Of a DNA stretch of 6,650 bases, positions 1 to 5,843 are shown piece after piece. The position numbers and the translations under genes are program-made. The notes beneath the pieces were generated by a model that worked only from the letters and a program-made list of their open reading frames with translations, searched no databases and was not told the DNA's origin. The stretch is taken from assembly GCA_947632575.1 (NCBI GenBank), contig CANRPV010000078.1, positions 1-6,650 of the forward strand, read 5' to 3'. Numbering within the stretch: position 1 is the first letter of the stretch; every line of letters begins with the position of its first letter. This DNA is from an uncultured Eggerthellaceae bacterium. GTDB lineage: Bacteria; Actinomycetota; Coriobacteriia; Coriobacteriales; Eggerthellaceae.

Positions 1-977
1 TCATCATGCAATGGCCCGCGCTCAAACGAAACGGCATTCGCCTTCGCTGGCACGTGAACCTCCATGATCCCGCCCTCCGGGAGACACTTCGCATTGGCCT
101 TCCCACCATCTTCGTCATGCTGTGCTCCTTTGTAGTCGTGTCAGTGCAAAACGCCGCATCCTACAGTTTTTCCGAAGATGGCCCTTCGGTTATCGCCTAC
201 GCGCGTCTGTGGTACACCTTCCCCTATTCGTTTCTCGCCGTGCCAATCACCACAGCCATGTTCACCGAGCTTTCGGAAATGCACGCCGATGGGAACATTA
301 AGCAGCTGAAAGCCGGTATCATCAGCGGAAGCAACCAGATCCTGTTTCTGATGATTCCCTTTGCCATGTATCTGATCGTTTTCGCGACCCCGTTAGTGAC
401 GCTTTATCATGCTGGCGCCTTTACCCTTGATGCCGTCGGTTCCATATCGAACTACTTGATAGCGCTGGCGCTCTCGCTGCCGCTTTATGGGGTTAACACC
501 TATTTGCAAAAGATTTTCAGCAGCATCCGGCGCATGGGGGTCTTTTCCATCATCAACTTCTTCACGAGTGGCATGCAGGTGGTACTTGTCATCCTCGCCG
601 CTCTCAGCCACAGTCTGCCCATAGAAAGCATCGCCTGGACCAGCATCGCCTTCTATGGTCTTGGCGATTTGGCCATGTTCATCTATCTGCGCGCTCACTA
701 TGGATCGTTTAACTTCACGTCCCTCGTGCGCATTTGCATCGTGGGAACCGTCCTCGGCTTTATCGGAGCCTTCTTGGGAAATCTCGTGCTCAAGGGGCTT
801 GAGTGGTGGTTCCCCGTGAACGGATCGATCATCCAAGCGTTCATTTTTATCGTGATCGGCGGAATCGTCGCTCTTCTTGGCACGTTTTTGCCGGCAGCCC
901 TTCTGAAAATTCCCGAAGCTGCCCCTTTGACCTCGCTTGTCGGCAAAGTGCGAAGGGTCTTGTTAAGGAGATCGTAA
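1..977 (+). CDS. murJ: Lipid II flippase MurJ, C-terminal part (5' end outside window)
   Basis: This is the C-terminal 323 or so residues of a MurJ/MviN integral membrane flippase, which moves lipid II across the cytoplasmic membrane for peptidoglycan synthesis. The reading frame is open to the left edge. The family usually has about 500 residues and 14 membrane segments, so the ATG at 6 is probably internal and the true start lies outside. About eight hydrophobic segments are visible, fitting TM7-TM14. After the cytoplasmic-loop motif LRETLRIGLPTIF comes AYARLWYTFP, whose Arg (residue 67 of the visible part) aligns with the essential Arg270 of E. coli MurJ. The protein ends in a short basic tail (KVRRVLLRRS) without the pseudokinase extension of mycobacterial MviN. 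The stop TAA at 975-977 lies 4 bases before the next start, and the next gene's ribosome binding site lies inside this gene, so the two are probably co-translated. Family assignment is firm; the substrate is inferred from the family. Confidence 0.88.
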   Translation, partial: IMQWPALKRNGIRLRWHVNLHDPALRETLRIGLPTIFVMLCSFVVVSVQNAASYSFSEDGPSVIAYARLWYTFPYSFLAVPITTAMFTELSEMHADGNIKQLKAGIISGSNQILFLMIPFAMYLIVFATPLVTLYHAGAFTLDAVGSISNYLIALALSLPLYGVNTYLQKIFSSIRRMGVFSIINFFTSGMQVVLVILAALSHSLPIESIAWTSIAFYGLGDLAMFIYLRAHYGSFNFTSLVRICIVGTVLGFIGAFLGNLVLKGLEWWFPVNGSIIQAFIFIVIGGIVALLGTFLPAALLKIPEAAPLTSLVGKVRRVLLRRS

Positions 978-981
978 TCTT

Positions 982-2268
982 ATGACCAACCCAATAACCA
1001 ATGCCGCGGCCCTGAAAGATTTCCTCGCCCCTGTGGTGGTAGGCGCCGACATTCTTGCCTACAGCTATGTGCGTGAACTCAATCGCGCTTATGGAATCGA
1101 TCGCGTCATCGTGCTGGCAAGCAAGAATGTGAAGATGCTCTCCGAAAGCCGCTTTACTGACTATCGGTATGTGGACGATATCGCGAAAGGCGACAATCTC
1201 GCTTCTACCCTTGAAGGCATCGCTGCCGAGCTGAAAGCCGCAAACCCTGCCTGCGTGCCCCTCATTCTTGGTTGCGACGACGTCCACGCCCGCCTCATCT
1301 CGGCGGCAAAGACGCGCCTTCAAGCCGCGGGCTTTGTGGTTCCCTATATCGATTTCGATCTGCTTGATGAGATAACCCAAAAACGCCGTTTCTACGAAAT
1401 ATGTGATGAGCTGGATATTCCCTATCCTCAAACCTGGTACTTCTCCTGTGACTCGAAAAACCCTGATCCACTCATGGATCCTGAGAGCTTTCCCTATCCG
1501 CTGATCTTAAAGCCGTCGAACTCGGCTCAATTCCAGGAGGCAACAATTCGCGGGAAGCGCAAGATTTACGAGATAGAAGACGCCCGAGAGCTGATCGATG
1601 TTTGGGAAAGCATCGTAGCGTCGGATTATGACAACACCATCGTGCTTCAGGATTTCATTCCAGGCGATGACAGCGCCATTCGCACGCTCACGACGTTTTC
1701 AGATGCCCGAGGGGATATTCGGGCGGTGTCGGGGGGTGTGGTATGCCTTCAGGATCATGACCCAACCGCTTTAGGTAACCCTCTCTGCATTATGGGAGAA
1801 CGCGAGGAAGCCATCATCCAGTGCGCTCAAAAATTTTTGAAGCATACCCACTATCGGGGCTTTGCCAACTTCGACATCAAATACGACGAGCGCGATGGCA
1901 GCTTCCGCTTCTTCGAGGTCAACACCCGAGCGGGACGCAACACCTATTACATGAGCCTTGGCGGGGTAAATTTCGTCACCCTCATCGTCCGAGAATTCGT
2001 CCTTGGCGAACCCATCGCCTACGAAGAGGCCTACCGACCCTTCGTATATTGCTGCGTGCCACCCTACGTGCTCAGACGTAGTATTCCCAACAAGGACTTT
2101 CTCAAAAAGTTGCTCGGGGTATTAAAGGCCACCGACGAGCCCTATCCCCTCCATTACGGCCCGGATTCAGCGTCTCACAATTTCTGGGCAAGCGTGATGT
2201 ACGAAAATCAGATTCGCAAATTCAAGCGCTTCTATTGGGATACCCAGGGAAAGCAGCTCAAAGAGTAA
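982..2268 (+). CDS. ATP-grasp carboxylate-amine ligase, D-aspartate-ligase-like
   Basis: A 428-residue ATP-grasp enzyme of the predicted carboligase group (COG3919-like), which also holds the Enterococcus faecium D-aspartate ligase that adds D-Asp to the peptidoglycan precursor side chain. The N-terminal part (about 15-130) is a Rossmann-like pre-ATP-grasp domain opening with VVVGADILAYSYVRELN. The ATP-grasp core spans about 135-345: nucleotide-binding Lys177 in LILKPSNSAQF, the hinge segment VLQDFIPGDD (221-230), and metal/phosphate ligands Asp298 (NFDIK) and Glu312/Asn314 (FFEVNTRAGRN). All key residues are present, so it should be active. A C-terminal region (about 350-428) rich in aromatic and basic residues follows. 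The start ATG at 982 has AAGGAG at 965-970. Coupling to murJ suggests action on lipid II or its UDP-linked precursor, attaching an amino acid (perhaps D-Asp) to the stem-peptide diamino acid. The substrate is inference; another carboxylate/amine pair is possible. Confidence 0.85.
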   Translation: MTNPITNAAALKDFLAPVVVGADILAYSYVRELNRAYGIDRVIVLASKNVKMLSESRFTDYRYVDDIAKGDNLASTLEGIAAELKAANPACVPLILGCDDVHARLISAAKTRLQAAGFVVPYIDFDLLDEITQKRRFYEICDELDIPYPQTWYFSCDSKNPDPLMDPESFPYPLILKPSNSAQFQEATIRGKRKIYEIEDARELIDVWESIVASDYDNTIVLQDFIPGDDSAIRTLTTFSDARGDIRAVSGGVVCLQDHDPTALGNPLCIMGEREEAIIQCAQKFLKHTHYRGFANFDIKYDERDGSFRFFEVNTRAGRNTYYMSLGGVNFVTLIVREFVLGEPIAYEEAYRPFVYCCVPPYVLRRSIPNKDFLKKLLGVLKATDEPYPLHYGPDSASHNFWASVMYENQIRKFKRFYWDTQGKQLKE

Positions 2269-2293
2269 GAATTCGTCGCAGGGTCCGACAGCT

Positions 2294-2313
2294 GGTACCA
2301 AACGAGTGGTACC
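2294..2313. other. Perfect 7-bp inverted repeat between convergent genes
   Basis: GGTACCA at 2294-2300 and TGGTACC at 2307-2313 form a perfect 7-bp stem with a 6-base loop, 25 bases after the stop of the ATP-grasp gene. Neither strand has a T tract after the stem, so it is at best a weak or factor-dependent terminator for the murJ/ligase transcript. The GGTACC cores are themselves palindromic, so it could equally be a pair of protein-binding sites. Confidence 0.3.
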
Positions 2314-2322
2314 CAAGGAAAC

Positions 2323-2385
2323 GACTCTTAAAGACTCTTAAAGGTAATACCCGATCACACTTCCTGAAGAAAAAGTAATACCCGA
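2323..2385. repeat. Short direct repeats in the convergent spacer
   Basis: GACTCTTAAA occurs twice in perfect tandem (2323-2332 and 2333-2342), and a related GACTTAAAG lies at 2400-2408. The 11-base word GTAATACCCGA occurs at 2344-2354 and again at 2375-2385, 31 bases apart. Together they fill most of the 148-base gap between the ATP-grasp gene and the end of map. No open reading frame or clear intrinsic terminator is visible in this gap. Confidence 0.6.
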
Positions 2386-2416
2386 CTACGCTACCGCAAG
2401 ACTTAAAGCTCGCGCC

Positions 2417-3187
2417 TTAGACAGGACGGCGATGATCCACTTCGGTGGTCAAAACCAGCGGTCCGTCTTTCGTGATAGCCACCGTCTTTTCGAAGTGGGC
2501 GGATGGTTTTCCGTCTCGCGTGCAGACAAGCCAACCATCAGGCATCTTGCGCGTCTTATAGGTACCCATGTTGATCATGGGCTCAATAGCAAGCACCATA
2601 CCCTCTTCCAGACGCAAGCCCGTGTGACGACGACCATAGTTGGGAACGTTGGGGTCTTCATGCATGTCATGACCGATACCATGGCCTACGTACTCGCGCA
2701 CCACGCCATAGCCCTCATCCTCGGCGATGCTTTGCACCGCGTGACCGATGTCACCCAAGCGATTGCCTGCAACGGCGGCGTCAAGACCTGCCCACATGCA
2801 AGCCTCGGTGGTGTCAAGCAGCTTTTGCTTCTCAGGAGAAATGCTACCCACGGGATAGGTCCATGCGTTGTCCCCGACCCAACCATCGACAATGGCACCC
2901 GTATCGATGGAAATGATGTCACCCTCCTGCAGGATCACCGATGCCGAAGGGATGCCGTGAACAATCTGCTCATTCACCGAAGCACAGATAGATCCTGGAA
3001 ATCCTCCGTAGCCTTTAAAGGCGGGGATAGCACCTTCCATACGGATAAGTTGCTCGGCTAACTCATCGAGCTCAAGAGTGGACACGCCGGGACGCACCTG
3101 AAGTCCCACTTCACGCAGTACCTTAGCCGATACTCGCCCTGCTTCTTTCATCGCCTCTATCTCGGCCGGAGATTTCTTGATAATCAT
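2417..3187 (-). CDS. map: Methionine aminopeptidase, type I
   Basis: A 256-residue type Ia methionine aminopeptidase that removes the initiator Met from new proteins in the cytosol. It is complete and of normal length. The pita-bread-fold active site is intact: substrate-binding His77 (QIVHGIP); metal ligands Asp95 (SIDTG), Asp106 (GDNAW), His169 (GHGIGH), Glu202 (AIEPM) and Glu233 (FEKTV); and His176 (MHEDP). The ATG at 3187 was chosen because MIIKKSPAEIEAMKEAGRV matches the usual family N-terminus and AAAGAG lies 7 bases upstream (3195-3200). A TTG at 3277 would add 30 residues of low-complexity basic sequence, but it falls inside the likely -10 box, so it would not be transcribed from that promoter. 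The gene has its own promoter directly after the rplA terminator. In many bacteria map sits beside secY-adk, so its place here next to rplA is notable; a second map copy elsewhere is possible. Confidence 0.95.
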   Translation of the reverse strand: MIIKKSPAEIEAMKEAGRVSAKVLREVGLQVRPGVSTLELDELAEQLIRMEGAIPAFKGYGGFPGSICASVNEQIVHGIPSASVILQEGDIISIDTGAIVDGWVGDNAWTYPVGSISPEKQKLLDTTEACMWAGLDAAVAGNRLGDIGHAVQSIAEDEGYGVVREYVGHGIGHDMHEDPNVPNYGRRHTGLRLEEGMVLAIEPMINMGTYKTRKMPDGWLVCTRDGKPSAHFEKTVAITKDGPLVLTTEVDHRRPV

Positions 3188-3202
3188 TGACTTACTCTTT
3201 CG

Positions 3203-3280
3203 TGCTGGTAACCCTTGGTAACGCCTCATTGCGCCTAACCGCGCTAAATTACGTTTAATACGCTTAATTATGCTCAATTA
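3203..3280 (-). repeat. Degenerate 10-base tandem repeats in the map leader
   Basis: Read on the + strand, this stretch divides into about eight consecutive units of 9-10 bases: 3203-3211, 3212-3221, 3222-3231, 3232-3241, 3242-3251, 3252-3260, 3261-3270 and 3271-3280. The best-preserved ones are CGCTAAATTA, CGTTTAATA, CGCTTAATTA and TGCTCAATTA. The consensus is close to CGCYTAATTA, decaying toward the map start. The array runs from the likely -10 element into the untranslated leader. The period is close to one DNA helical turn. Its function is unknown. Confidence 0.6.
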
Positions 3281-3304
3281 CATAACTATAAGCCACACTG
3301 TCAA
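3277..3304 (-). promoter_or_regulatory. Likely sigma70-type promoter of map
   Basis: On the - strand there is a perfect -35 box TTGACA (3299-3304), a 16-base spacer and a -10 box TGTAAT (3277-3282, five of six matches to TATAAT). Transcription would begin near 3270, giving a leader of about 83 bases. The -35 box lies only 4 bases beyond the T tract of the rplA terminator, so map is probably transcribed independently of the ribosomal operon. Confidence 0.6.
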
Positions 3305-3308
3305 GGGT

Positions 3309-3343
3309 AAAAAAAGACCCTGAGTCGAGACCCAGGGTCTTTT
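3309..3343 (-). terminator. Rho-independent terminator of the rplK-rplA transcript
   Basis: A GC-rich stem pairs GACCCTG (3316-3322) with CAGGGTC (3333-3339). It is extended outward by four A-T pairs and inward, after one mismatch, by two more pairs. On the - strand it is followed by a run of seven T (3309-3315), 20 bases after the rplA stop. The short T run on the other side could make it act in both directions, but no + strand gene reads into it. Confidence 0.9.
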
Positions 3344-3362
3344 GCCTCAACGTAGGTATGGT

Positions 3363-4073
3363 TTAAGAGGCAGCCGGTTCGGTGTACTGACGAGTAACCG
3401 AAGGATCAACCGGGACAGACGGGGTCATGGTGCCGGCAATAAAGATCGACTTCACGTAACGACCCTTAGCCGCGGCTGGCTTCATGCGCAGAATCTCATC
3501 GTAGACAGCGCCATAGTTCTCTGCCAGCTGCTCAGGGGTAAAGCTTGCCTTACCCAAGGTGACATGAGCGATACCATAGCGGTCGGCGCGATACTCTACA
3601 CGGCCGCCCTTGAGTTCTTTGATGGCTTTGGCCACATCATTGGTGACGGTGCCGAGCTTGGGGTTAGGCATCAAGCCACGGGGACCCAAGATTTTACCCA
3701 AACGACCGACTTTGCCCATCTGATCAGGGGTTGCGACGGCAGCGTCAAAATTGAACACACCGTTGTCTATCTGAGCGATCAGCTCCTGGGTGCCGACGAT
3801 GTCAGCGCCTGCTTCCTCGGCAGCGCGAGCGGCTTCGCCTTCTGCGAAGACGGCGACCCGGACGGTCTTACCAGAGCCATTCGGCAGACTTACCGTACCA
3901 CGCAGCTGCTGGTCAGCCTGACGGGTATCGATGCCGAGACGGAAGTGACCCTCGATGGTCTCATCGAAATTCGCATAGGAGATCTCCTTTAGGAGCTTCA
4001 TCGCCTCCAGAGGGGGCAGCGGCTCGGCAGGGATCTGCTCTAATGCCTTTACGTACTTCTTAGCTTTCTTCAT
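3363..4073 (-). CDS. rplA: 50S ribosomal protein L1
   Basis: A 236-residue uL1 protein, which builds the mobile L1 stalk of the large ribosomal subunit and takes part in E-site tRNA release. The family signature is clear: KVGRLGKILGPRGLMPNPK, followed by LGTV, occupies roughly residues 121-143. The N-terminus MKKAKKYVKALEQ and the ending (SIFIAGTMTPSV, 209-220) are also typical, with a short extra tail to 236. Start ATG at 4073 has a strong AGGAGG site (4081-4086) 7 bases upstream. It is the last gene of its operon: a strong terminator follows, and rplJ-rplL, which often come next in bacteria, are absent here. In E. coli L1 represses translation of the rplKA mRNA; the long structured spacer upstream and the rplK leader are candidate sites for such control here. 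Confidence 0.97.
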   Translation of the reverse strand: MKKAKKYVKALEQIPAEPLPPLEAMKLLKEISYANFDETIEGHFRLGIDTRQADQQLRGTVSLPNGSGKTVRVAVFAEGEAARAAEEAGADIVGTQELIAQIDNGVFNFDAAVATPDQMGKVGRLGKILGPRGLMPNPKLGTVTNDVAKAIKELKGGRVEYRADRYGIAHVTLGKASFTPEQLAENYGAVYDEILRMKPAAAKGRYVKSIFIAGTMTPSVPVDPSVTRQYTEPAAS

Positions 4074-4128
4074 TGGAATTCCTCCTGTGGTAATCGCGGG
4101 TCTTACAACCCTTCCACTACGTTTAAAC

Positions 4129-4178
4129 TGACCGCCTCACGGTTATGCCGCCTCACAGCCAGGCGGCCTCACGGTCAA
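4129..4178 (-). repeat. Three 16-base direct repeats with nested inverted repeats in the rplK-rplA spacer
   Basis: Units at 4131-4146, 4147-4162 and 4163-4178 share the core GCCTCAC at exactly 16-base steps (4134, 4150, 4166). The same stretch holds an outer inverted repeat TGACCG/CGGTCA (4129-4134 with 4172-4177) and an inner perfect stem GCCGCCT/AGGCGGC (4147-4153 with 4161-4167). CCGCCT of the first unit (4132-4137) could pair with AGGCGG (4161-4166) instead, giving mutually exclusive folds. No T tract follows, so it is not a standard terminator. It lies 43 bases before the rplA binding site in the mRNA, in a spacer of 141 bases. Confidence 0.65.
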
Positions 4179-4214
4179 CGAGTAGCTACTTACAGCAGCC
4201 AATTACCTAAGTAA

Positions 4215-4718
4215 TTACTCCTCATCCAACTGACGGCCAGAAAGCATGGCAGCCACCTTACGGGACGGCACATACTTCTTCTTCATCTCACGGCCCTCGA
4301 TACGAACACCCATGGAGCGAGCGGTGCCGGCGATGATCTCCATCGCGGCCTCGACCGTGTTGGCGTTCAGATCGGGCATTTTGATCTCGGCGATCTCACG
4401 AAGTTGATCCTCGGTCAGCGTACCGACAGCCTGCAACTGCGGAATACCGGAACCATGCTGGATGCCGAGCTTCTCTTTGATCAGAACTGCGGCAGGAGGA
4501 GTCTTGCACACAAAGGTGAATGACTTGTCCTCGTAAACCGTGATCTCAACAGGGATGATCGTGCCGGACTGATCCTGGGTCTGTGCGTTGAAAGCCTGGC
4601 AAAACTGCATGATGTTGACGCCTTGTGCGCCCAGAGCAGGACCTACTGGCGGTGCCGGATTTGCGGCACCGGCGGGGATCTGCAATTTCACAAAGCCGGT
4701 GACTTTTTTATCAGCCAT
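4215..4718 (-). CDS. rplK: 50S ribosomal protein L11 with a C-terminal tail
   Basis: A 167-residue uL11 protein, part of the GTPase-associated centre that, with 23S rRNA, contacts translation factors and is the thiostrepton target. The N-terminal domain is typical: KLQIPAGAANPAPPVGPALG (11-30) and GVNIMQFCQAFNAQT (33-47). The RNA-binding C-terminal domain runs to GTARSMGVRIEG (131-142), where most bacterial L11 proteins stop at about 141-143 residues. Here a further 25 residues follow, starting REMKKKYVPSRK and ending in acidic LDEE. The frame is continuous to the stop at 4215-4217, so the tail is coded rather than a frameshift artefact visible here. The start ATG at 4718 has AAAGG (4728-4732) 9 bases upstream. 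It follows nusG after a 120-base structured leader and precedes rplA by 141 bases. Confidence 0.96.
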   Translation of the reverse strand: MADKKVTGFVKLQIPAGAANPAPPVGPALGAQGVNIMQFCQAFNAQTQDQSGTIIPVEITVYEDKSFTFVCKTPPAAVLIKEKLGIQHGSGIPQLQAVGTLTEDQLREIAEIKMPDLNANTVEAAMEIIAGTARSMGVRIEGREMKKKYVPSRKVAAMLSGRQLDEE

Positions 4719-4754
4719 GACTTACTACCTTTCACCTACGTTGTTTGTTTGCCC

Positions 4755-4774
4755 GCAGGAAACGTTCTTCCTGC
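4755..4774 (-). promoter_or_regulatory. Hairpin in the rplK leader
   Basis: In the mRNA sense GCAGGAA and TTCCTGC form a perfect 7-bp stem around a 6-base loop. It is followed by an A/C-rich single-stranded stretch (CAAACAAACAACG) and then the rplK ribosome binding site about 22 bases on. There is no T tract, so a translational or RNA-stability role is more likely than termination. The role is inferred. Confidence 0.4.
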
Positions 4775-4786
4775 CTATTTCATAAA

Positions 4787-4828
4787 CCGAGCAAGTGAGA
4801 AGCTCCTGTCCACTCAGGCACTTGCCGG
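4787..4828 (-). promoter_or_regulatory. Bulged stem-loop in the nusG-rplK spacer, possible L1 operator
   Basis: In the mRNA sense CCG-GCAAGTG (4828-4819) pairs with CACTTGC-(T)-CGG (4797-4787), a 10-bp stem with one bulged base. CCTG/CAGG (4818-4815 with 4808-4805) stacks directly on it with a 6-base loop, leaving a one-sided 7-base bulge (4798-4804). Two short helices joined by an asymmetric loop is the general shape of known L1 mRNA sites, and L1 is encoded in this operon. Identity as an L1 operator is inference; specific contact bases were not verified. Confidence 0.4.
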
Positions 4829-4838
4829 TTCGAGTTTT

Positions 4839-5369
4839 CTAAATCTTTGACACCTGATCAAAGGACAATTCCACGGGGGTTTCACGACCGAAGATGGAAA
4901 CCATAACCCGGACTTTGCCCGTATCGGGTGACACTTCCGCCACGATGCCGTCGAAGTCGGCCAAAGCACCTGAAATGATCTTCACCGACTGGCCTACTTC
5001 CAGGCTGGTCGATGTCTTCTTCGGCGCCTCGCGGCTCGTGCGTTTCATAATTTTGTTGTATTCATCGCGCGTCAGAGGCGATGGATTGCCCTGACTTCCC
5101 ACGAAGCCTGTCACACCAGGCGTGTTGCGCACGGCAGCCCAGCTGCGATCGTCAAGCTCCATGCGGACCAATACGTATCCCGGAAAGACCTTCTTCTCGG
5201 TCTCCACCCGACGACCACCGTCTTTGATCTCGGTGACCATTTCCGTGGGGATCTCGATGCCAAATACGTTGTTCTCAAGACCCATGGTCTCGATACGGGT
5301 CTCGAGGTTTTTCTTCACCTTGTTCTCATAACCAGAATAGGTATGGAGCACGTACCATTTCTTTGCCAT
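4839..5369 (-). CDS. nusG: Transcription termination/antitermination factor NusG
   Basis: A complete 176-residue NusG, which binds RNA polymerase, affects pausing, Rho-dependent termination and coupling to the ribosome. The NGN domain covers about residues 3-110: KKWYVLHTYSGYENKVKKNL at the start, then FGIEIPTE, KKVFPGYVLVRM (59-70) and NTPGVTGFVGSQGNP. A linker (about 110-122) leads to the KOW domain (123-176) with VGQSVKIISGALADFDGIV. The usual KOW motif in this place is GPFADFxG; here it is GALADFDG, with Ala-Leu for Pro-Phe, a mild variation. Start ATG at 5369 lies 12 bases after the secE stop, with its weak purine-rich binding site (AGG at 5375-5377 region) in that gap, so secE and nusG form one translational unit. 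Confidence 0.97.
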   Translation of the reverse strand: MAKKWYVLHTYSGYENKVKKNLETRIETMGLENNVFGIEIPTEMVTEIKDGGRRVETEKKVFPGYVLVRMELDDRSWAAVRNTPGVTGFVGSQGNPSPLTRDEYNKIMKRTSREAPKKTSTSLEVGQSVKIISGALADFDGIVAEVSPDTGKVRVMVSIFGRETPVELSFDQVSKI

Positions 5370-5381
5370 GTTTACCTGGCC

Positions 5382-5804
5382 TTATAACCCGGATATCAAC
5401 ACCAGCAGCGGTGTGACGATGACATTGTCCAAAACGGCGACGAATACTCCGAAGAAGATCAGAGCCACAATGACGACACCCGTCCAACGCAATACGTCAG
5501 GACGAGTAGGCCATGTCACACGCTTCATCTCAGCGCGAACGTCCCGCAAGAATTGGAAATGCTTCTTCTTGGGTTTGTCTTCGCTCTTTTTGATGGCCTG
5601 CTTTGCAGGGGCGCTCTCTGAGGCTTTGGAAACCTGAGTATCGGCGGCTTCATTCTTCTTGAAGAGCGACTTCTTCTGAGGTTGCTCCTCGGCATCCTCA
5701 GAGCTCTGAGCAGCTACGACAGCTTCCTGAGCTTCGCGCTCCACCTTTTTCTGCTGGCGCGCCGCAGAAGCCTTCGCCCTCTGTGTCTTTGATTTCTTCG
5801 CCAT
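5382..5804 (-). CDS. secE: Preprotein translocase subunit SecE with long N-terminal tail
   Basis: A 140-residue SecE, the small essential subunit that clamps SecY in the SecYEG protein-export channel. The conserved SecE domain is at the C-terminus (about 84-140): FLRDVRAEMKRVTWPTRPDV forms the amphipathic helix with the hallmark RVTWPT, followed by a single membrane helix (about 107-130). Residues 1-82 are a charged Lys/Ala/Glu-rich low-complexity stretch with no recognisable domain, giving twice the usual length of single-helix SecE (about 60-70 residues). Start ATG at 5804 has GAGGA (5811-5815) 6 bases upstream. Internal starts would discard the tail, but the good binding site and the MAKKSK start support the full form. 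The gene follows tRNA-Trp by 70 bases and precedes nusG by 12 bases. Confidence 0.94.
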   Translation of the reverse strand: MAKKSKTQRAKASAARQQKKVEREAQEAVVAAQSSEDAEEQPQKKSLFKKNEAADTQVSKASESAPAKQAIKKSEDKPKKKHFQFLRDVRAEMKRVTWPTRPDVLRWTGVVIVALIFFGVFVAVLDNVIVTPLLVLISGL

Positions 5805-5843
5805 GCAAAATCCTCAACCTAAATCGTTGTTCTAAACGCCAAA

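Noticed and set aside
393..836. - strand open frame (147 codons) inside murJ
   Set aside because: Antisense to membrane-segment coding; its composition is rich in charged residues as expected from a reversed hydrophobic gene.
847..1431. - strand open frame (194 codons) across the murJ/ligase junction
   Set aside because: It overlaps two well-supported genes on the other strand and resembles no known protein.
2432..3061. Long + strand open frame (209 codons) opposite map
   Set aside because: Antisense shadow of an intact methionine aminopeptidase; no convincing binding site or protein features.
3188..3277. TTG start giving map 30 extra N-terminal residues
   Set aside because: The added residues come from the repeat array, the TTG overlaps the likely -10 box, and the ATG at 3187 matches the family N-terminus.
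3342..3992. Long + strand open frame (216 codons) opposite rplA
   Set aside because: It lies wholly antisense to a certain ribosomal protein gene, begins inside the terminator, and reads as no recognisable family.
4201..4216. Small inverted repeat AATTAC/GTAATT at the rplK stop
   Set aside because: Only 6 A/T-rich pairs with a 4-base loop and no T tract; too weak to call a terminator.
4588..4850. Two small + strand open frames opposite the start of rplK and its leader
   Set aside because: Antisense to rplK with no binding site or conserved features; explained as shadows.
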